A stretch of DNA of 64,000 nucleotides from NCBI GenBank assembly GCA_014706295.1, contig JACSVZ010000006.1:25230629-25294628 (forward strand). Reading direction: 5' to 3'. Within the stretch, counting starts at the first letter, position 1, and every line of letters starts with the position of its first letter. The notes under the pieces are model-generated. The model did not search any database. It was given only the letters and a program-made list of their open reading frames with translations, and was not told the origin of the DNA. This document shows positions 13,101-25,290 of this stretch, one piece after another. The position numbers and the translations under genes are program-made. This DNA comes from Lycocorax pyrrhopterus obiensis. Taxonomy: Eukaryota; Chordata; Aves; Passeriformes; Paradisaeidae.

Positions 13101-14694
13101 GTATTTCAATCATCCCGACTTTTAGGTCTTTAATTACACATTGTCATTGAAATAAACTTTTGAACCTAAGAGAGACGTTTTAAAAAAATGGAAGTAACTT
13201 TAATGTGCAATATTCCTGTGCTGAATTCACAGCATTTTCATGATTTTTCAGATTATTAAACACTGACTTCAAAAACTATTTCTTCAAAGACTTGTCTGTC
13301 TTCAGAAATAATGAGAGTTATTTCTGACTTTAGAAACTTTCCCTCTCCAACTATAAGCACACACAAAATTTAACTTTAAACAGTGTAAGGGTTTGGCTGC
13401 CTGAAGTTTGCAAGAGATATAACCATGACAGGAAAAAAAAGTGATGCTTATCTCATTTGATAGCATTGCTACTGCTCTGTAAGTAGCTGGCACAGTCTCT
13501 TGTAGTTAAATCCCCAAATAGAGGACAGGGAGAAAAAACAAGCTTTTAATCATCTTGAAGTTAAGGTTAGTCATACATAGCAGTGAATTTAGGGCAAGAG
13601 GACTACCATTACTAAACCAGCTGTTTTTAAAGGTAAAAAAATTAAATTTCTTTGAAACCTATATATTTGCATCTTGCCAAGTTTGGGGGGGGGGGGGTGG
13701 GGGGACCAAAAGTTGCTACATTTATTTTTTTCTAGAATTTAACGGTTACACAAGGCTATAAAATCTCACCAGCAGTATGTTAGAGCTCTTCTCAATCCTT
13801 GCAAAATTCAGGAGACTTATTAAGCTTCTCCCTGATACCTTATGTTACACCTCAGGAATCTGATAGTCCACAATCCTTACACAACCTTTGCAAGGCTCTT
13901 TGAGAACTTCTTGAGCATCCACCCCCTCCTGCTATCCATTAGAGGAGATAGCTCATGATCTCACACCCCTGCTGGGTCAGGAGTTCTGTCAATGCATCTT
14001 TTCTTCATCCTTATGAGTCTTCCTAATTTTACTATATTCCATCTCTATCTGTGGTAATTTGTTGTGGGTGTTCAGGTATTATGTGATTAAATGCACTGGT
14101 TTTAAGTAGTCAAATAAAACCTCCTCTTTGTACATCTCAAAACAGTCATTTGAGAAACAAAAATAAAAGGACTCTACTAAAGTCCTTTACCATCTATCAA
14201 ATTTTAAGACCATGGTGGTAGTGATGCCAGGCTTGTCTAAATTTATGAAAATGTGACAATGTTTTCCCAGACATTTTTCCAAATGTCTTTTCAAATGTTT
14301 TCTTCATTTGTAAGCAATGGTAATACATGCAATCAATGGGGATATATGCAGGAGAGTCAATGAAATTTAAAGTGTGATTCATCCTACCAGATACTTAATT
14401 TCCTTCATGGTAAGATAAAGTGTTATTCTAGACTCCTAAATTTGCATCAATTTTAGTAGGAAGCCAAGAGATCCAATGAAGTCCAGGCTTCACTGGTTTT
14501 AAATTGAATCCATGCTTCTTGTATTATTCCCATCTTAGCCTGCTGTGCTAGAAGCCTACTGGGAGGTGTTTGGTTTTGGGACTACCCACTGTTTCCTCAG
14601 TAGCAGTCTGGGGTGTCCTGGCACTCCCAGAACTTTCAGGGAGATCCACATAAATCAAGATCTCTCTAAATAAGATATTTCCAGAAGAACTGGT
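10137..14694. other. Unassigned AT-rich non-coding sequence
   Basis: No gene is supported. Frames of 60-92 codons lack domains and overlap antisense frames. A short C run occurs near 11337-11343 and a conspicuous G run near 13685-13704, listed separately. No further mobile-element ends were recognised before the LTR that begins at 14695. Confidence 0.65.
13685..13704 (+). repeat. Poly(G) tract
   Basis: Thirteen consecutive G, one T, then six G. Such a run can fold into a G-quadruplex on the plus strand and is prone to length error in sequencing. It stands out in an otherwise AT-rich, G-poor region and is not attached to any repeat family I recognise. Confidence 0.9.
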
Positions 14695-14962
14695 TGTGCT
14701 GGTTTTGGCTGGGATAGAGTTGACTTTCTTCACAGTGGCAGTATTGGGCTGGGTATTGGATTTGTGCTGAACACGGGGTTGATAATACTGGGAAGTTTTT
14801 GTTATTGCAGTCCTTGCACAGAGCTGGGGCCTTTTCTGCTTTTCATACTGTCACTCTGGTGAGGAATTTGGGGATGTGTGGGATGTTGGGAGGAGACACA
14901 GCCAGGACGGGTGGCCCCAGCCGACCAAAGGGATGTCCCAGACCATGTGACATCATGCTCAG

Positions 14963-14970
14963 TATTTAAA
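14963..14970 (+). promoter_or_regulatory. LTR TATA-like box
   Basis: TATTTAAA lies in the position where intact members of this LTR family carry TATATAAA, just after the CATCATGCTCAG block and about 180 bases before the polyadenylation signal. It marks the U3/R promoter of the solo LTR. One base change from the family form suggests reduced but possibly retained activity. Confidence 0.6.
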
Positions 14971-15149
14971 GTGGGAGAAAAAGGAGGACGGGGGAGTGTT
15001 TGGAGTGATGGTGCTTGTCTTCCCAAGCCACCATCACATGTGTTGGAGCCCTGCCCTCCTGGAGATGGCTGAACACCTGCCTGCCCATAGGGAACAGTGA
15101 ATTAATTCCTTGTTTTGTTTTGCTTGCATGTGCAACTTTTGCTTTCCCT

Positions 15150-15155
15150 ATTAAA
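15150..15155 (+). terminator. LTR polyadenylation signal (ATTAAA)
   Basis: ATTAAA within CCCTATTAAACTG is the expected R-region polyadenylation signal of this LTR family. In an integrated solo LTR it can end or redirect host transcripts that cross it on the plus strand. Confidence 0.6.
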
Positions 15156-15284
15156 CTGCCTTTATCTCAACCCACAAGTTTTCCAGCTTTTACCTTTCAG
15201 ATTCTTTCCCTGATCCTGCTGGTGGGAAAATGAACAAGTGGCTGCATGGGGCTTGGTCACTGGGCAGGGTTAAACCACAGCACA

Positions 15285-17872
15285 ATATATATCTATTATC
15301 CAGTAGAGTGAGTTTAACTTGTATTTTCCACCAGTATACTTAAGAACCATCTTATACTTTGAATTTGCCCCTGAGAAAAGGTATCAAGGTTCTTGTGTCT
15401 TAATGATATTTCAAATATCAAGGTGGTAGTGCAAATATTTTTGTTTCATAGTAATTTTAAGGTTATTATCAAAAGCATTAATTTAACAGTTTTTATTCAA
15501 GTATTTAATCTTTACCACATGCACTGAAGCTTGGATTTATGAATGCTTTAAATTAAATGTTCTTCCATGGTGTCATGTTTTGCTTCAGATTAAAAATAAA
15601 TCTTTTTCATCTATAGTAAACATCTCTATATTTAGAATGCCATGATCTCAGAATCACTTTTAAACTGCAGTCAAATCAAGTACAAAAGTCCTAATACAAA
15701 TCATGCTTTACTTTGTTTCTTATAACAAAAAAGTACAAAGACATCCATTCTTATCTTTTTTTTCTCCCTCTCACATAATCAGCCATGTATAAGACTGACT
15801 AGATTCTGTGCTTTTCAGCTCATTTCTGTCAGTACTTAACAGCCTCTCCTTTTGGAGAAGAACAGCTGTAGAGAGTAAGCAAATTTAGTAGTTCAGTCCT
15901 TCAAACAAAATAAATCAGATTTCTTCATGCAGAGGTACAGAATATATGACATTGCATGTTTTCCCATCTGGTGACTTATAAAGAAAAGTCTTTGTGCTTT
16001 ATAAGCAAGAATTGATCAACATATTTATCTTGATTTTCAAATGCATGCAGGTTACAGAGAACTGAAACAAAAGCAAAGTTAAGTAATTGGCATTTGATAG
16101 TTTCTAAAATATCCCTAAATTTCTTGTTTATTTGCAATGTTTGCTCAGGTTTTTTATTCTCTGGTTTTGCGGCTGCAGTTCAGTTTCATGAACCTTCCGA
16201 TACAGTTTTGACAGACGTACCAGTACAATAGCAATACAGCTGTGTGACATATAATTTTTCAAAATAGTTTTTTTCTAAATGAATAGTCCTTTATTTCCTT
16301 GAAAAATCTGTCCTGAGTAAATAAATGTCTTGTTATTAGAAAGAAGAAGATGTGTTTTGTTTTAGAGTTTTGATTTTTGTTTAGTGCTTGTCATACAGTG
16401 CCCAAGACATTCCTTTTTGCCTATGTTCTACTTATATTTTCACAGGAAGGCTTTTGACAGAACCATTTGTAATAGTAGGAGAAGAAGTAAACAAAACAGA
16501 TATACCTCTGCAGATCTGTGAACAACTCTTCTGTTTCTCTAGTTCATCCACCATCTTAGAGAGATTGAAACAGAGGGCAAGATCTTTCCAAGACAAATGT
16601 GTACTTTTTGCAAGTAAGACTTTTCCACTGTGAGCTCTGTATCATCAGCAATTTAGATCCACATGAGACGGGGAAATATAGAATTTTTTTCCAAACGTAA
16701 TTTAATACTTTTAGCCATGCATTTCAAAAACTCTGTAGGTAAGTAGACTCATAAAGAACTCATGGAGCTGAAAAGTATCGGCTGCCTGGAGTCTTCATAT
16801 GCTTGCAGAGTGCAGGTCTACGGAGAGGCTGACAGAAACAGCAATTATGTATTTACAGGCAGGTAATTTAGTGTACCTAATTCCGGAAAAACCCTGTATC
16901 TCCATAGTTTTTTGAGTGTATGCCTACCTGTTAGGTCCACTCTGACTCTGCAGAGATGGTTTCTATGTTTTCTGTTGGTTCTTCTGACATCTACACTGTA
17001 GATTTTTTTTCTGTTTCTGAATTGCACCCATACTATGCTACGAACTTCTCAAAACCTCTTCCTTTTGTGCTTCTATTTTCTTGCTGAAAATTGGTTTAAT
17101 TTCTTAAAGACGATGTTAGGAACTCCACAACAGAAAATTATTTTAGCTCTGATTCCTTCTTTTGCTAATTTTCACTCTTTCCCTGCTACCTCATGTAATT
17201 CACTAATTTTCGATTAGGTATTGCTCTTTCTATGTTTCCTGTCAATCCTGGCCCTTTACTAGTATCAGCCCTTCAAAAGTACCTTACGATTCAAGCAGAA
17301 CCACGGATTCCTTGAATTAGCATGACATATACAGCTTTTAGTCACTGAAATTATGCTGGGGACAGGCTGGCTATGAGCACAGGTAACTTGCATGCAGTTA
17401 TGGCCAAAAGCCTAAAAATATCTCACAAAAATCCTGGAATCCATGTTCCTCTTTTATTTGTATATCAAATCCAAGAAACAAACGGGAAAAACTGTCATCA
17501 AAAGTTCAATACTGCTGTCACTGATTTGGAAAGGAGAATTTGTTTTTAAAATTAAGCAAGTTTCACATGATATAAGACTTCTCCAGTCTCTCATGGATCA
17601 ACAAACTTATTTTTCCCCTCACTTATCCTCTGTCTTATGAGGTAAAGTAATGAAATTTGTCTAAAAGAGTGCGTTTTCTGCATTTTTGAAATTATTTATT
17701 TATACCTTGAAGCTACTTTACACAGTCTGATATCCACCACTGACAACTTGTTCATAGTTGGTTACTCAGGCTATAAGTATGACCTATTAGTCCACCACAA
17801 TTATCTTTATATCATTTATTTTATTTCAAAATATTTTTAAAAGTTGAGATTCATTTTGCCTTCTTTTCGGTC
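15285..17872. other. Unassigned AT-rich non-coding sequence
   Basis: No gene, RNA or mobile element was recognised. Frames reach at most 81 codons (16388-16633), with no domain. Local sequence is AT-rich with ordinary complexity. Confidence 0.65.
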
Positions 17873-18500
17873 TTGCTTCCGACAGATTGTTGTGTTGTCC
17901 CAGAAGGAGTACAAGTATTAGTGGAGACGGTTAAACTTGGCCGGGTCTTTTCTGGGACTAACACATCTGGGACAGGTTATCACTCCTTGAGCTGTGTTTG
18001 TCTCGAGAAGTCTCCCAGTTGTGGCAGAACTCCAGTCCTGCTCTTCCCTTTGGGGACAGGAGACGAAGGGAAGATGCAAGGGCCCTCTGCTGTGATGGGT
18101 ACTGAATTAACTCTGCCCCCAAGTGCTTTGGAGAACTTTTGAGGTTTACTAGCTAAAGATTCATCTGTATTATTTACCCTGCTTTAAGTGGGTCCAACTG
18201 TATCTGATTTGTTTGACTTTGTGGTTATATGCCAGAGGGTTCAGCAACAGCTGTGAGGTCCTTGTGACCGCTGGTGGGGTGGGAAGAAGTCTGAAAAGAG
18301 TGTCTGAGTCCTTCTGCCCTGCTTAGCTCTGCCCCACAAGGACCACAGGAAGCATAGTGAGCTGGGAAGGGGAATGCTCCATCTCACCCAGACATGCAGT
18401 CAGGGCAAGGCTGTGTGACATAGAGAGCTTTGATGTACAAAGGAATGATCTGGGCGATTAACTATAAGTAGAAGCTGTAAGAAATGTATCAGGGATTTCG
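17873..18500. other. G+C-enriched patch of unknown origin
   Basis: About 630 bases are visibly richer in G+C than both flanks, with words such as CGGTTAAACTTGGCCGGG and GGTGGGGTGGGAAG and several CpGs. An 89-residue frame spans the first part (17873-18142) without a recognised domain. Downstream, CTATAAGTAG at about 18461 could be a TATA-like site. The patch could be a decayed retroviral or LTR fragment, a non-coding exon or a regulatory element; nothing in the sequence decides between these. Confidence 0.3.
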
Positions 18501-20776
18501 CTAAATCAATTTGTCCTGAAGTTGCTTTTCAGAAATTGCTTGCAAGAGGTTTTTGTTTACAAGCAATACGTGCTTGTGTGCTTGAACCTGATATGTGAAA
18601 CCATATACCAGTTTGCTCCTTGCTAAATTAATAATACTCTTTGTGGTTTTTTTATTAACAACAATAGTGTGTTCTGATCCAAGATATTATCCCTTAGATA
18701 AAGCTAGAAACTTGTGCTAAAATGAGTAAGATAAAACTCTGTGGGCCCAATAGAATCTTATATTCCATCCAACTAGAACATTTATTAAATTGGTAACTCT
18801 ATTTTGCTAGTTTGCAGTGAGAAAAAATTAATTAAAAAGCAGCCTGGCAAGTGAGTAACATTAGTTTCCCATTCAGGAATTCCAAAATTAAATCCAATGG
18901 TGCATCCTGTTTTCTCTACCCTAACCCCAAAGATGGAGAAACACTCAACCTTATTTTCTCCATGGCTATCTAAACCCACCTTTTTTATCCAAATCATTCA
19001 ATTATTTATTTCAAGTTACATGGCTGACCATTTCTGACTGATGGATGTGCTGATCTTGGGCTACATCAAACCCTCTCTGGGCTTTAATACCTCCCTCTTG
19101 CTTGGCTGGATTGAACTAAACATAGGTGTGTTGGTTTCAATACTTACAGGAGTTTCTTACAGAGTAGAGAATAAAGTACTGTGTTGGGTAACATGGTCTA
19201 TTCATAGATATTTAAAAAAGATCTGAACAGGGAAAGACATGGATTATTCATGGATATTTTTAAAAGACCTGAGGAGGGGAAGGAGTCAAACATTGAAGAA
19301 AAAGTGCTGAGATGCAGTTACATAAATACTTGACGTTAATGAAAAAAAATCTCACACACTAGCACAGAAGTACAAAAAAGGATATTATAACGTAATATTC
19401 AGCTTACTTTATAATTAGAAAAAGAAAACCATTCCTTCATAGCATACACCATGTTTAACTTAATTTTAGGCATATATTGCAATGTATGATTATATTTTCC
19501 TGTGAATCTAGACAGAAAACCTTGTTAAAATATAGCTGTAGTGTCAGTCTTTTTCATGGGATCATTTCTGTTCTGAGGGAAACAAGGCATGTGAGTGACA
19601 TATATGCCCTAGTAAGTTAGACATGACAAGGAATCAGAAGCATACACAGAAAAGTCTGGAGGATTTTCTTTGTCTTTCAAACTTAAAATCTATTGCACAT
19701 CCTTTTTTTTTTTTAAGCAGTGATTGATTTGGGACCTGGTCCACAATCCTCTAAATCAGCTGAGTACCTTAGGAAGGATTTCAAGCCCCTTGAATGTGTT
19801 ACCAATACTGCCTGAGTTAACCTTGCATAAGTGGTGATGCACCAAAATGGACAATTTAATAAAGGTGTATAGTAAAGAAGAACCAGTACATGTATTTCTA
19901 TTTCAATTCAACTAATGCTCTTATCTGGAAGTAAAAAGAAAATTTGACACAATAGTTAAGTGGAGTCACTCCTAATAACCTTGCAAATATGCAGGAAACC
20001 CTCAAGATTTCAATGTCCTTATTCCACTGGAAAATTGGTACTAGTAATTGATAGCCCTAGAGATTATATATGAAGTACTTTATCTCTTAACCTATTTGGA
20101 TTATTCATTATTTACTCTCTCTTAGTATTTATAGGCTTATATTGTGTCTGCATACTAGAGAAACTAGCTTGGACTTCTGTGACAACAGGCTTTGGACAAT
20201 GTAGTGCACCTTTTCAGTGGTATAACCTGAAATTCCTTTGGGTTATTTTGTTTCTAAAATCTCCTCCTTAGCCCTCACTGGAATTTAGAAAAATTTCTTT
20301 TATGCCTTTTAAAGATGGATCTCCTTTATTTCCCTGCCAAGAGCTGTAGTATGACTTATTTTACTGTGTTTTTTCCCTTTCTTTTGTTAGATCTCAAAAA
20401 GGTACACTGATGGATAGCCCTCCATGACATACAGTGTATATATGGGACAGATACATGTGAGGTCATTTTGGGGTTTCTTTTAGACACTGGGACTTGCAGA
20501 GCAGTTTCAAATTAGTAACACTGCTTGTAAAGTTTTACCTTTCTGCAATTATCATGCTTCCCTTGACACCGAGATCTCTCATTACGCTGAGATCTCCATT
20601 ATTTTGGTCTTATACAAACCCATGGCAAATCCTGTTTTTCCTTGCATCCTGTTCTTCTCCTTAATTCATTCACATGTCTGTTTACCCCCAGCAAAAATCA
20701 GAGTTCTGCACCACAGAGAGTATATTATGTTTTTTTTCTGTTCTGCTTTCTGCATACAACTGACCAAGGTACAAAC

Positions 20777-20875
20777 TATCTTCTTTTTCTCTCTCCACCA
20801 TTTCTTTCTTTCCTCCATACTTACTTCCTTTTCCTCTCTTTCCCTTCCTTCCCTTCATTCACCCAGCTTTACAAG
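20777..20875 (+). repeat. Polypyrimidine (CT-rich) tract
   Basis: About 100 bases are dominated by CTTT, CCTT and TTCC words on the plus strand. The translated frames across it are serine/phenylalanine/leucine-rich artefacts. Such tracts are common low-complexity DNA and can adopt H-DNA in vitro. Confidence 0.7.
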
Positions 20876-22182
20876 TATTGGAAAAGAACTGTTAATCTTA
20901 GTGTGTGACTTTTCACTCTCCCTTTGCACGTGTGTATATCTAGGTAGGAAAAAATAATATACATAATTGTTCACAAGAGCCTGTGTAACTCTATTTGGAA
21001 TAATTACATTAGAAAATCTATTTTTTTCTCTTGGGTGGATTAATCAAGAGTTCAAGTCAGATCCACTTGCAGTTTGACACTTAGGAGACCGAGGGTTACC
21101 TAAAGCTTGGCAAATGTCTGTTCACAGTAGCATTTATAAGAAATTGCTTGCTTTCTCTTGTGACAAACAATTTTCTTGCCTGCAGCACATATCTGGGGCA
21201 GCAATAAATGTAGCAGAACACAAGCAGAAAGATCTTTTAAAAATTATTTTGTAGGTCATGTACTGTATTGTAACTGTGGCTATACAAAACTGTTAGAAGT
21301 TTAATGGCTTTATTAGGACAGTATTTGGACAGGGCGATGGAGATTTTACAATATTTTGGAAGAATAAAGGTGAAAGACACTCAAAGGTGATGCTCCCAAG
21401 CACCCTTATCTCAATTTTCTCTAGTGCTTTTAGCTTATTGTGTAGCACAGCCAGGTAAAGCCTGGTCATCCTACAATGAAAACTCCCTCTTCACAGTTTT
21501 GTTGTGACTTCTGTTGGTGACTTCTTTCACAAGACATCACAACTTGACTTGATAGGGAGGATGACGAAATATTTCAGTGGGGGGCTTTCAGAGAGAAAAG
21601 AAAACCTGCCGCATATTTGTCACTGATGTTTTCAGTTGTCTTTTCTTCTTCTAAAAGAATTGTTTACATGCACAAATTGCACACATATATAATATCTTTC
21701 TATATAAAGAGCAAAGAAAAATTTGAAAAACACACCAGATTTAACAGCTATCAAACTTTAACTTATTTTGCGTCATATAAAGCTAATCACAATTAGCTGC
21801 TTATCAGTCAGGTTTGCAAGTGTTGTATTTTTGTACTTGTCTATCTTGCAGCACTGCACAAGTTGCTCGCCACTCCTGCAGCATCCTGCAGTGCTCTGGG
21901 ACCAGGGGAGGCCCTACAGCAAGAGAATGCAGATCTGATTTCCTGTGCCTTCCCTGGGACCCAGCAGCTTTCTTGTAGAGAACCAGAAACCTCTAAACAC
22001 TGAAGCATGGTCACTATGTGCACCATGCGGTACAATGGCGTGAGCCCAAAGAATGCACACTACATATGTGTTTCGTTTGCCTTTTTTTTTTTGTAATTTC
22101 TCTTTTTATGATATTTTTATTATTGTTTTTGACCATAAAAGTCAATGATTTTAGAAAATTTTTAATTCTTTCTCTGCTCTCT

Positions 22183-22184
22183 AA

Positions 22185-22217
<33 letters not shown>
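22183..22217. repeat. (AT)n microsatellite
   Basis: About 17 AT dinucleotides with a single interruption (ACATAT) near 22203. This is a likely polymorphic short tandem repeat and the cause of the isoleucine/tyrosine repeats in the overlapping open frames on both strands. Confidence 0.9.
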
Positions 22218-24246
22218 TTTAATATGCAAAAAGCCAGTACCTGCTAAAGAACACACAAGGAAGAATTGATGCCTTAAAGATCTAGCAATAAAACAACACA
22301 CTTTCAAGAAAATATTAATATAGGAAGCAATATAAAAGCTGGTCTTTAACTGGAGGGCTTCAGGGGCAGATATGGAAAAATACTCACCCCACATAGAGCC
22401 AATACAGTTTTTTAAGTTTAGCAAATGAGTATAATTTACAAGAATCCCCAATTAGAAGCACAGGTGATGATGTAATTCCCGCCTTGGTTCAACCCTCTTC
22501 CAGAGCACCCTTCTGCTAGTTGTTAATGAGAAACTGACTTGGGAGAGTGGCTCATCCTTGGTTCCCAGAAAAGCAAGATTAGGATTGTGGCCTTTGGAAT
22601 GTTTTGTCTTTCTGCCTATCAGGGTAGGAGAAATAGTGGAGTTAGCTAGGAATTATATAACTATACAACAATAATCTACAGAGCTACAAATACATGAAAA
22701 ATATATAAAAGCAAAAGTCATTTTGGCATCACTATCACAGGAATGAATACCTCAATCCTTTGTAATAAGAGTCTGCAAGTCTAAAGCTGATCAGTAAAGG
22801 TACAGTGCTGTTCAGACTATAGGGATGGTTTAGTGCAGGTATGTGAGCTTTGTTTATAGCAATGCTCTCTTACTCTTTTAACACAAATTTTATGAGTAAA
22901 CTAATAAATTTTTCTTTAAGAGAGACTGGTAATTTGTGCTTTTTGTTTCCTAGGCTCTGGTGCATGATTAAAAACATTTGTCCCCCTCAAGATGCAATTA
23001 AATTGGTCTTAAAAATTGCAAAAAAAAAAAGAAGAAATGTTAGTGATTTCAGACATCTTTAAAATATGAACTGGTACAAACATAAAATGTTCTTCAATAT
23101 TTCCTTTTCACGGCTGTTATCAGCTGTAACACTGACCTTGTGTAGCCTACCGTGTAAAGAGTGACTTAAAGGCCTGTGCAATTATGAATCATCTTTTCTT
23201 AAATGGGCCAGACCATCTCCTGTTCAAAGCAGCGTCTGACTGACATCTCTGTTGGTCATCTGAAAGACAGCTTCCAGCCAGCATCATCATTCCATGGGAA
23301 CATCTCCGCTGCAGGGACCGATGGTAACACTGACAGGAAAGAGCACAATCTGTACCTCTTTCTGTGTTTTTTAGTATCCTTCATGACTTAAAATTGATCA
23401 GTGCACATCATAATTTTTATTTCACATGGTATTTGTTCATACACATTTTGTTCAGCAATGAAACATCTAAAAGACATTGAATCTTTGCCTTATTCTGTTG
23501 CACTGATGTAGCCTGAGTAATTTCCAGTTACACTGGTTTAATGGTACCTTCATGAACGAGTGACAGCATAGTGGTGTAAATCAGGTGTTCTAAAGGAAAG
23601 AAGCACAACACTCCCTCCCTAATAGTTTATGTAAGTGCTGGTAAACCCCTGAAAATCAATTAAAAGTCAGAGTAACACTTTTTGATACTGTAAATTACTT
23701 GCAAAAGAGCTGGGGGTCTCCGTACACCTCATTGGTGCCTTAATTTTCTAATAAATCTTGAGTGTATTCATATGAGTAGCTTTATGAAGAATTTCAACTA
23801 AGGTTGTCACTGGCAAAATTACTGCACCTCCAACTTTAATTCATCCAAAAGAAAAGTCATCCTTTTGGGCTCTTACAGTAAGAACAGACCTGAGAAACAG
23901 GGATTTATCTGAGAAAGATTTGATAACTATACCTTCAGGACATTTCTTTGTCATAATACAGAATGTAGCTAAAATTAATTAGTCAGTGTTGTTGAACTCA
24001 GTTGACATATAAGCTGGCCAGAGGTAAAGTTAATTGTTTAAAAATGGGTCCATGTAATAAAATTTCTGCACACAAAATACGTGAGTGAAAAAAAAATTGA
24101 ATATTCCAGAATTGTAGAGTTTTCAGCACTGACTCTAATACAACTCAAAATAATTTAAAAAGCTCTAGTATGCAAGGATGCTGCCATGTTCTATGTAGTA
24201 TCTTATCCCTCAGTTCACTTCCTGCGGACAAATGTCTGTTTTGGAT

Positions 24247-24320
24247 CAAAAGGAAAAAGGAAATTAAGATGGGAGAGGAAAGAGAAAGGGAAAGGGAGAA
24301 AAAACAGGCAGGAAGAAAAC
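24247..24320 (+). repeat. Polypurine (GA-rich) tract
   Basis: About 75 bases are almost wholly A and G, with GGGAGAGGAAAGAGAAAGGG at the core. It is a low-complexity purine tract. The antisense frame crossing it reads as a run of serine and leucine and is not evidence of a gene. Confidence 0.75.
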
Positions 24321-24779
24321 AAAAAAATGAGATAATTATCATGAGGGGACAATGAACAGCAAACATGCATATATGTATATAAATCTTTTCAATTTTTAAC
24401 AGCATCGTTATTTTCAACAGAGCTAAGCGTACACCAACATTTGAAAGAGGAAACTTCAATATTTTTTGACAGATTTCAGCGAGGAAAATTTTAGTCTCTG
24501 ATGGGACTGCTGTTTCCCATAATGGGCTGTAACTCTGCAGCAGTTGAAGCCAAACCTTTTGCTACCCCTATGAGCTGAGGTTCTGATGAGCACCTTGTTT
24601 CTAGCTGGTTTCTGAGAAACAGCTCAGAGCCAAAGGAACCCAGTAGTGCAAATCTAAGTGAAAAATAGTTGAGTAAACTAATTCAGCCCAAGGCACTGCT
24701 AATATTTCAGATGGTTTTAAAGTTTATGAAAACATAACCCTCCATATGCTGAATGTAAGCTATGTGCCCTAGAAGGAAT

Positions 24780-25290
24780 GAAAGCCAACTGCCTCCTTGG
24801 CTGCTTGAACAGGCTGAGGTCAAGACGCAATAGGTTGAAAGTGATGATTAGAACAGAGCAAGATCCAGTGCTGGGTTCCACAGTCCAAGGAAGAGGTAGC
24901 TAAACTGGAACAAACTCAACAGAGGCTCACAGGAACACGTGACTTGTGAGGAAAAGTTGAGGGACGGACGATTGTGCAGCCTGGAGAGATGGCTTTGAGG
25001 ACACCCAACAGCATCCTCCCATAACTATGGTGATGTGATCAAGATGCCAGAGTCAGACTTTTTGTAGCGGTGCATAGCAGGAGAATGAAACAAGAGTCCA
25101 GGATGAACGTAAAGAAAAGCTTTTACTCCGTGAGGAGAGTCCAGCAGAGGAGCATGATGTCCAGGGGAGTTAAGCAGTCTCTATCCTTGGAAACCAGGAA
25201 GATCCAATTAGATCAAGCCCTGACCCACTTGACCTGACATCAAAACTGTCCCTGTCTTGAGCAGGAGGCTGCTATACATCCCCTATGGTC
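24780..25290 (+). mobile_element. CR1 LINE, diverged end of ORF2
   Basis: About 510 bases follow, with many substitutions, the plus-strand order of the last part of CR1 ORF2. The order includes AGAGGCTCACAGGAACACG, TGAGGAAAAGTTGAGGGA, TGTGCAGCCTGGAGAGATGGC, GAACGTAAAGAAAAGCTTTTACTC, a CTATCCTTGGAAACCAGGAAGATCC block and finally CCTGTCTTGAGCAGGAGG. The final 3' octamers are not clear, so the copy has decayed or lost its very end. The first 100 bases match only loosely, so the left boundary is uncertain. It is an ancient, inactive insertion. Confidence 0.8.

Larger units (their letters stand above)
14695..15284 (+). mobile_element. Solo LTR, ERVL-like avian endogenous retrovirus
   Basis: About 590 bases match from end to end an LTR family I recognise from many bird genomes. 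It starts TGTGCTGGTTTTGGCTGGG and ends GTTAAACCACAGCACA, so the termini form a short inverted repeat (TGTGCTG...CAGCACA). Internal landmarks are GACACAGCCAGGAC, a CATGTGACATCATGCTC block, a TATA-like TATTTAAA at 14963-14970, and the polyadenylation signal ATTAAA at 15150-15155 followed by TTTATCTCAACCCACAAG. These give the order U3-R-U5. No gag, pol or env sequence lies on either side, so it is a solo LTR left by recombination between the two LTRs of a provirus. I see no clear target-site duplication, so the exact ends could shift by a few bases. The ERVL assignment is from memory of the family. Confidence 0.9.
18501..24779. other. Unassigned AT-rich non-coding sequence with simple repeats
   Basis: No gene is supported. 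The region contains a pyrimidine-rich tract (20777-20875), an AT dinucleotide microsatellite (22183-22217) and a purine-rich tract (24247-24320). These low-complexity stretches account for the longest open frames here, including the 117-codon plus-strand and 145-codon minus-strand frames. A moderately complex patch at about 23100-23390 is discussed under findings. Confidence 0.65.

Noticed and set aside
20604..20957. 117-codon plus-strand frame rich in Ser, Phe and Leu
   Set aside because: It is produced by the CT-rich tract, and the same DNA is open in a second frame with the same bias.
22014..22451. 145-codon minus-strand frame
   Set aside because: It runs through the (AT)n microsatellite, giving a tyrosine/isoleucine repeat, and has no domain.
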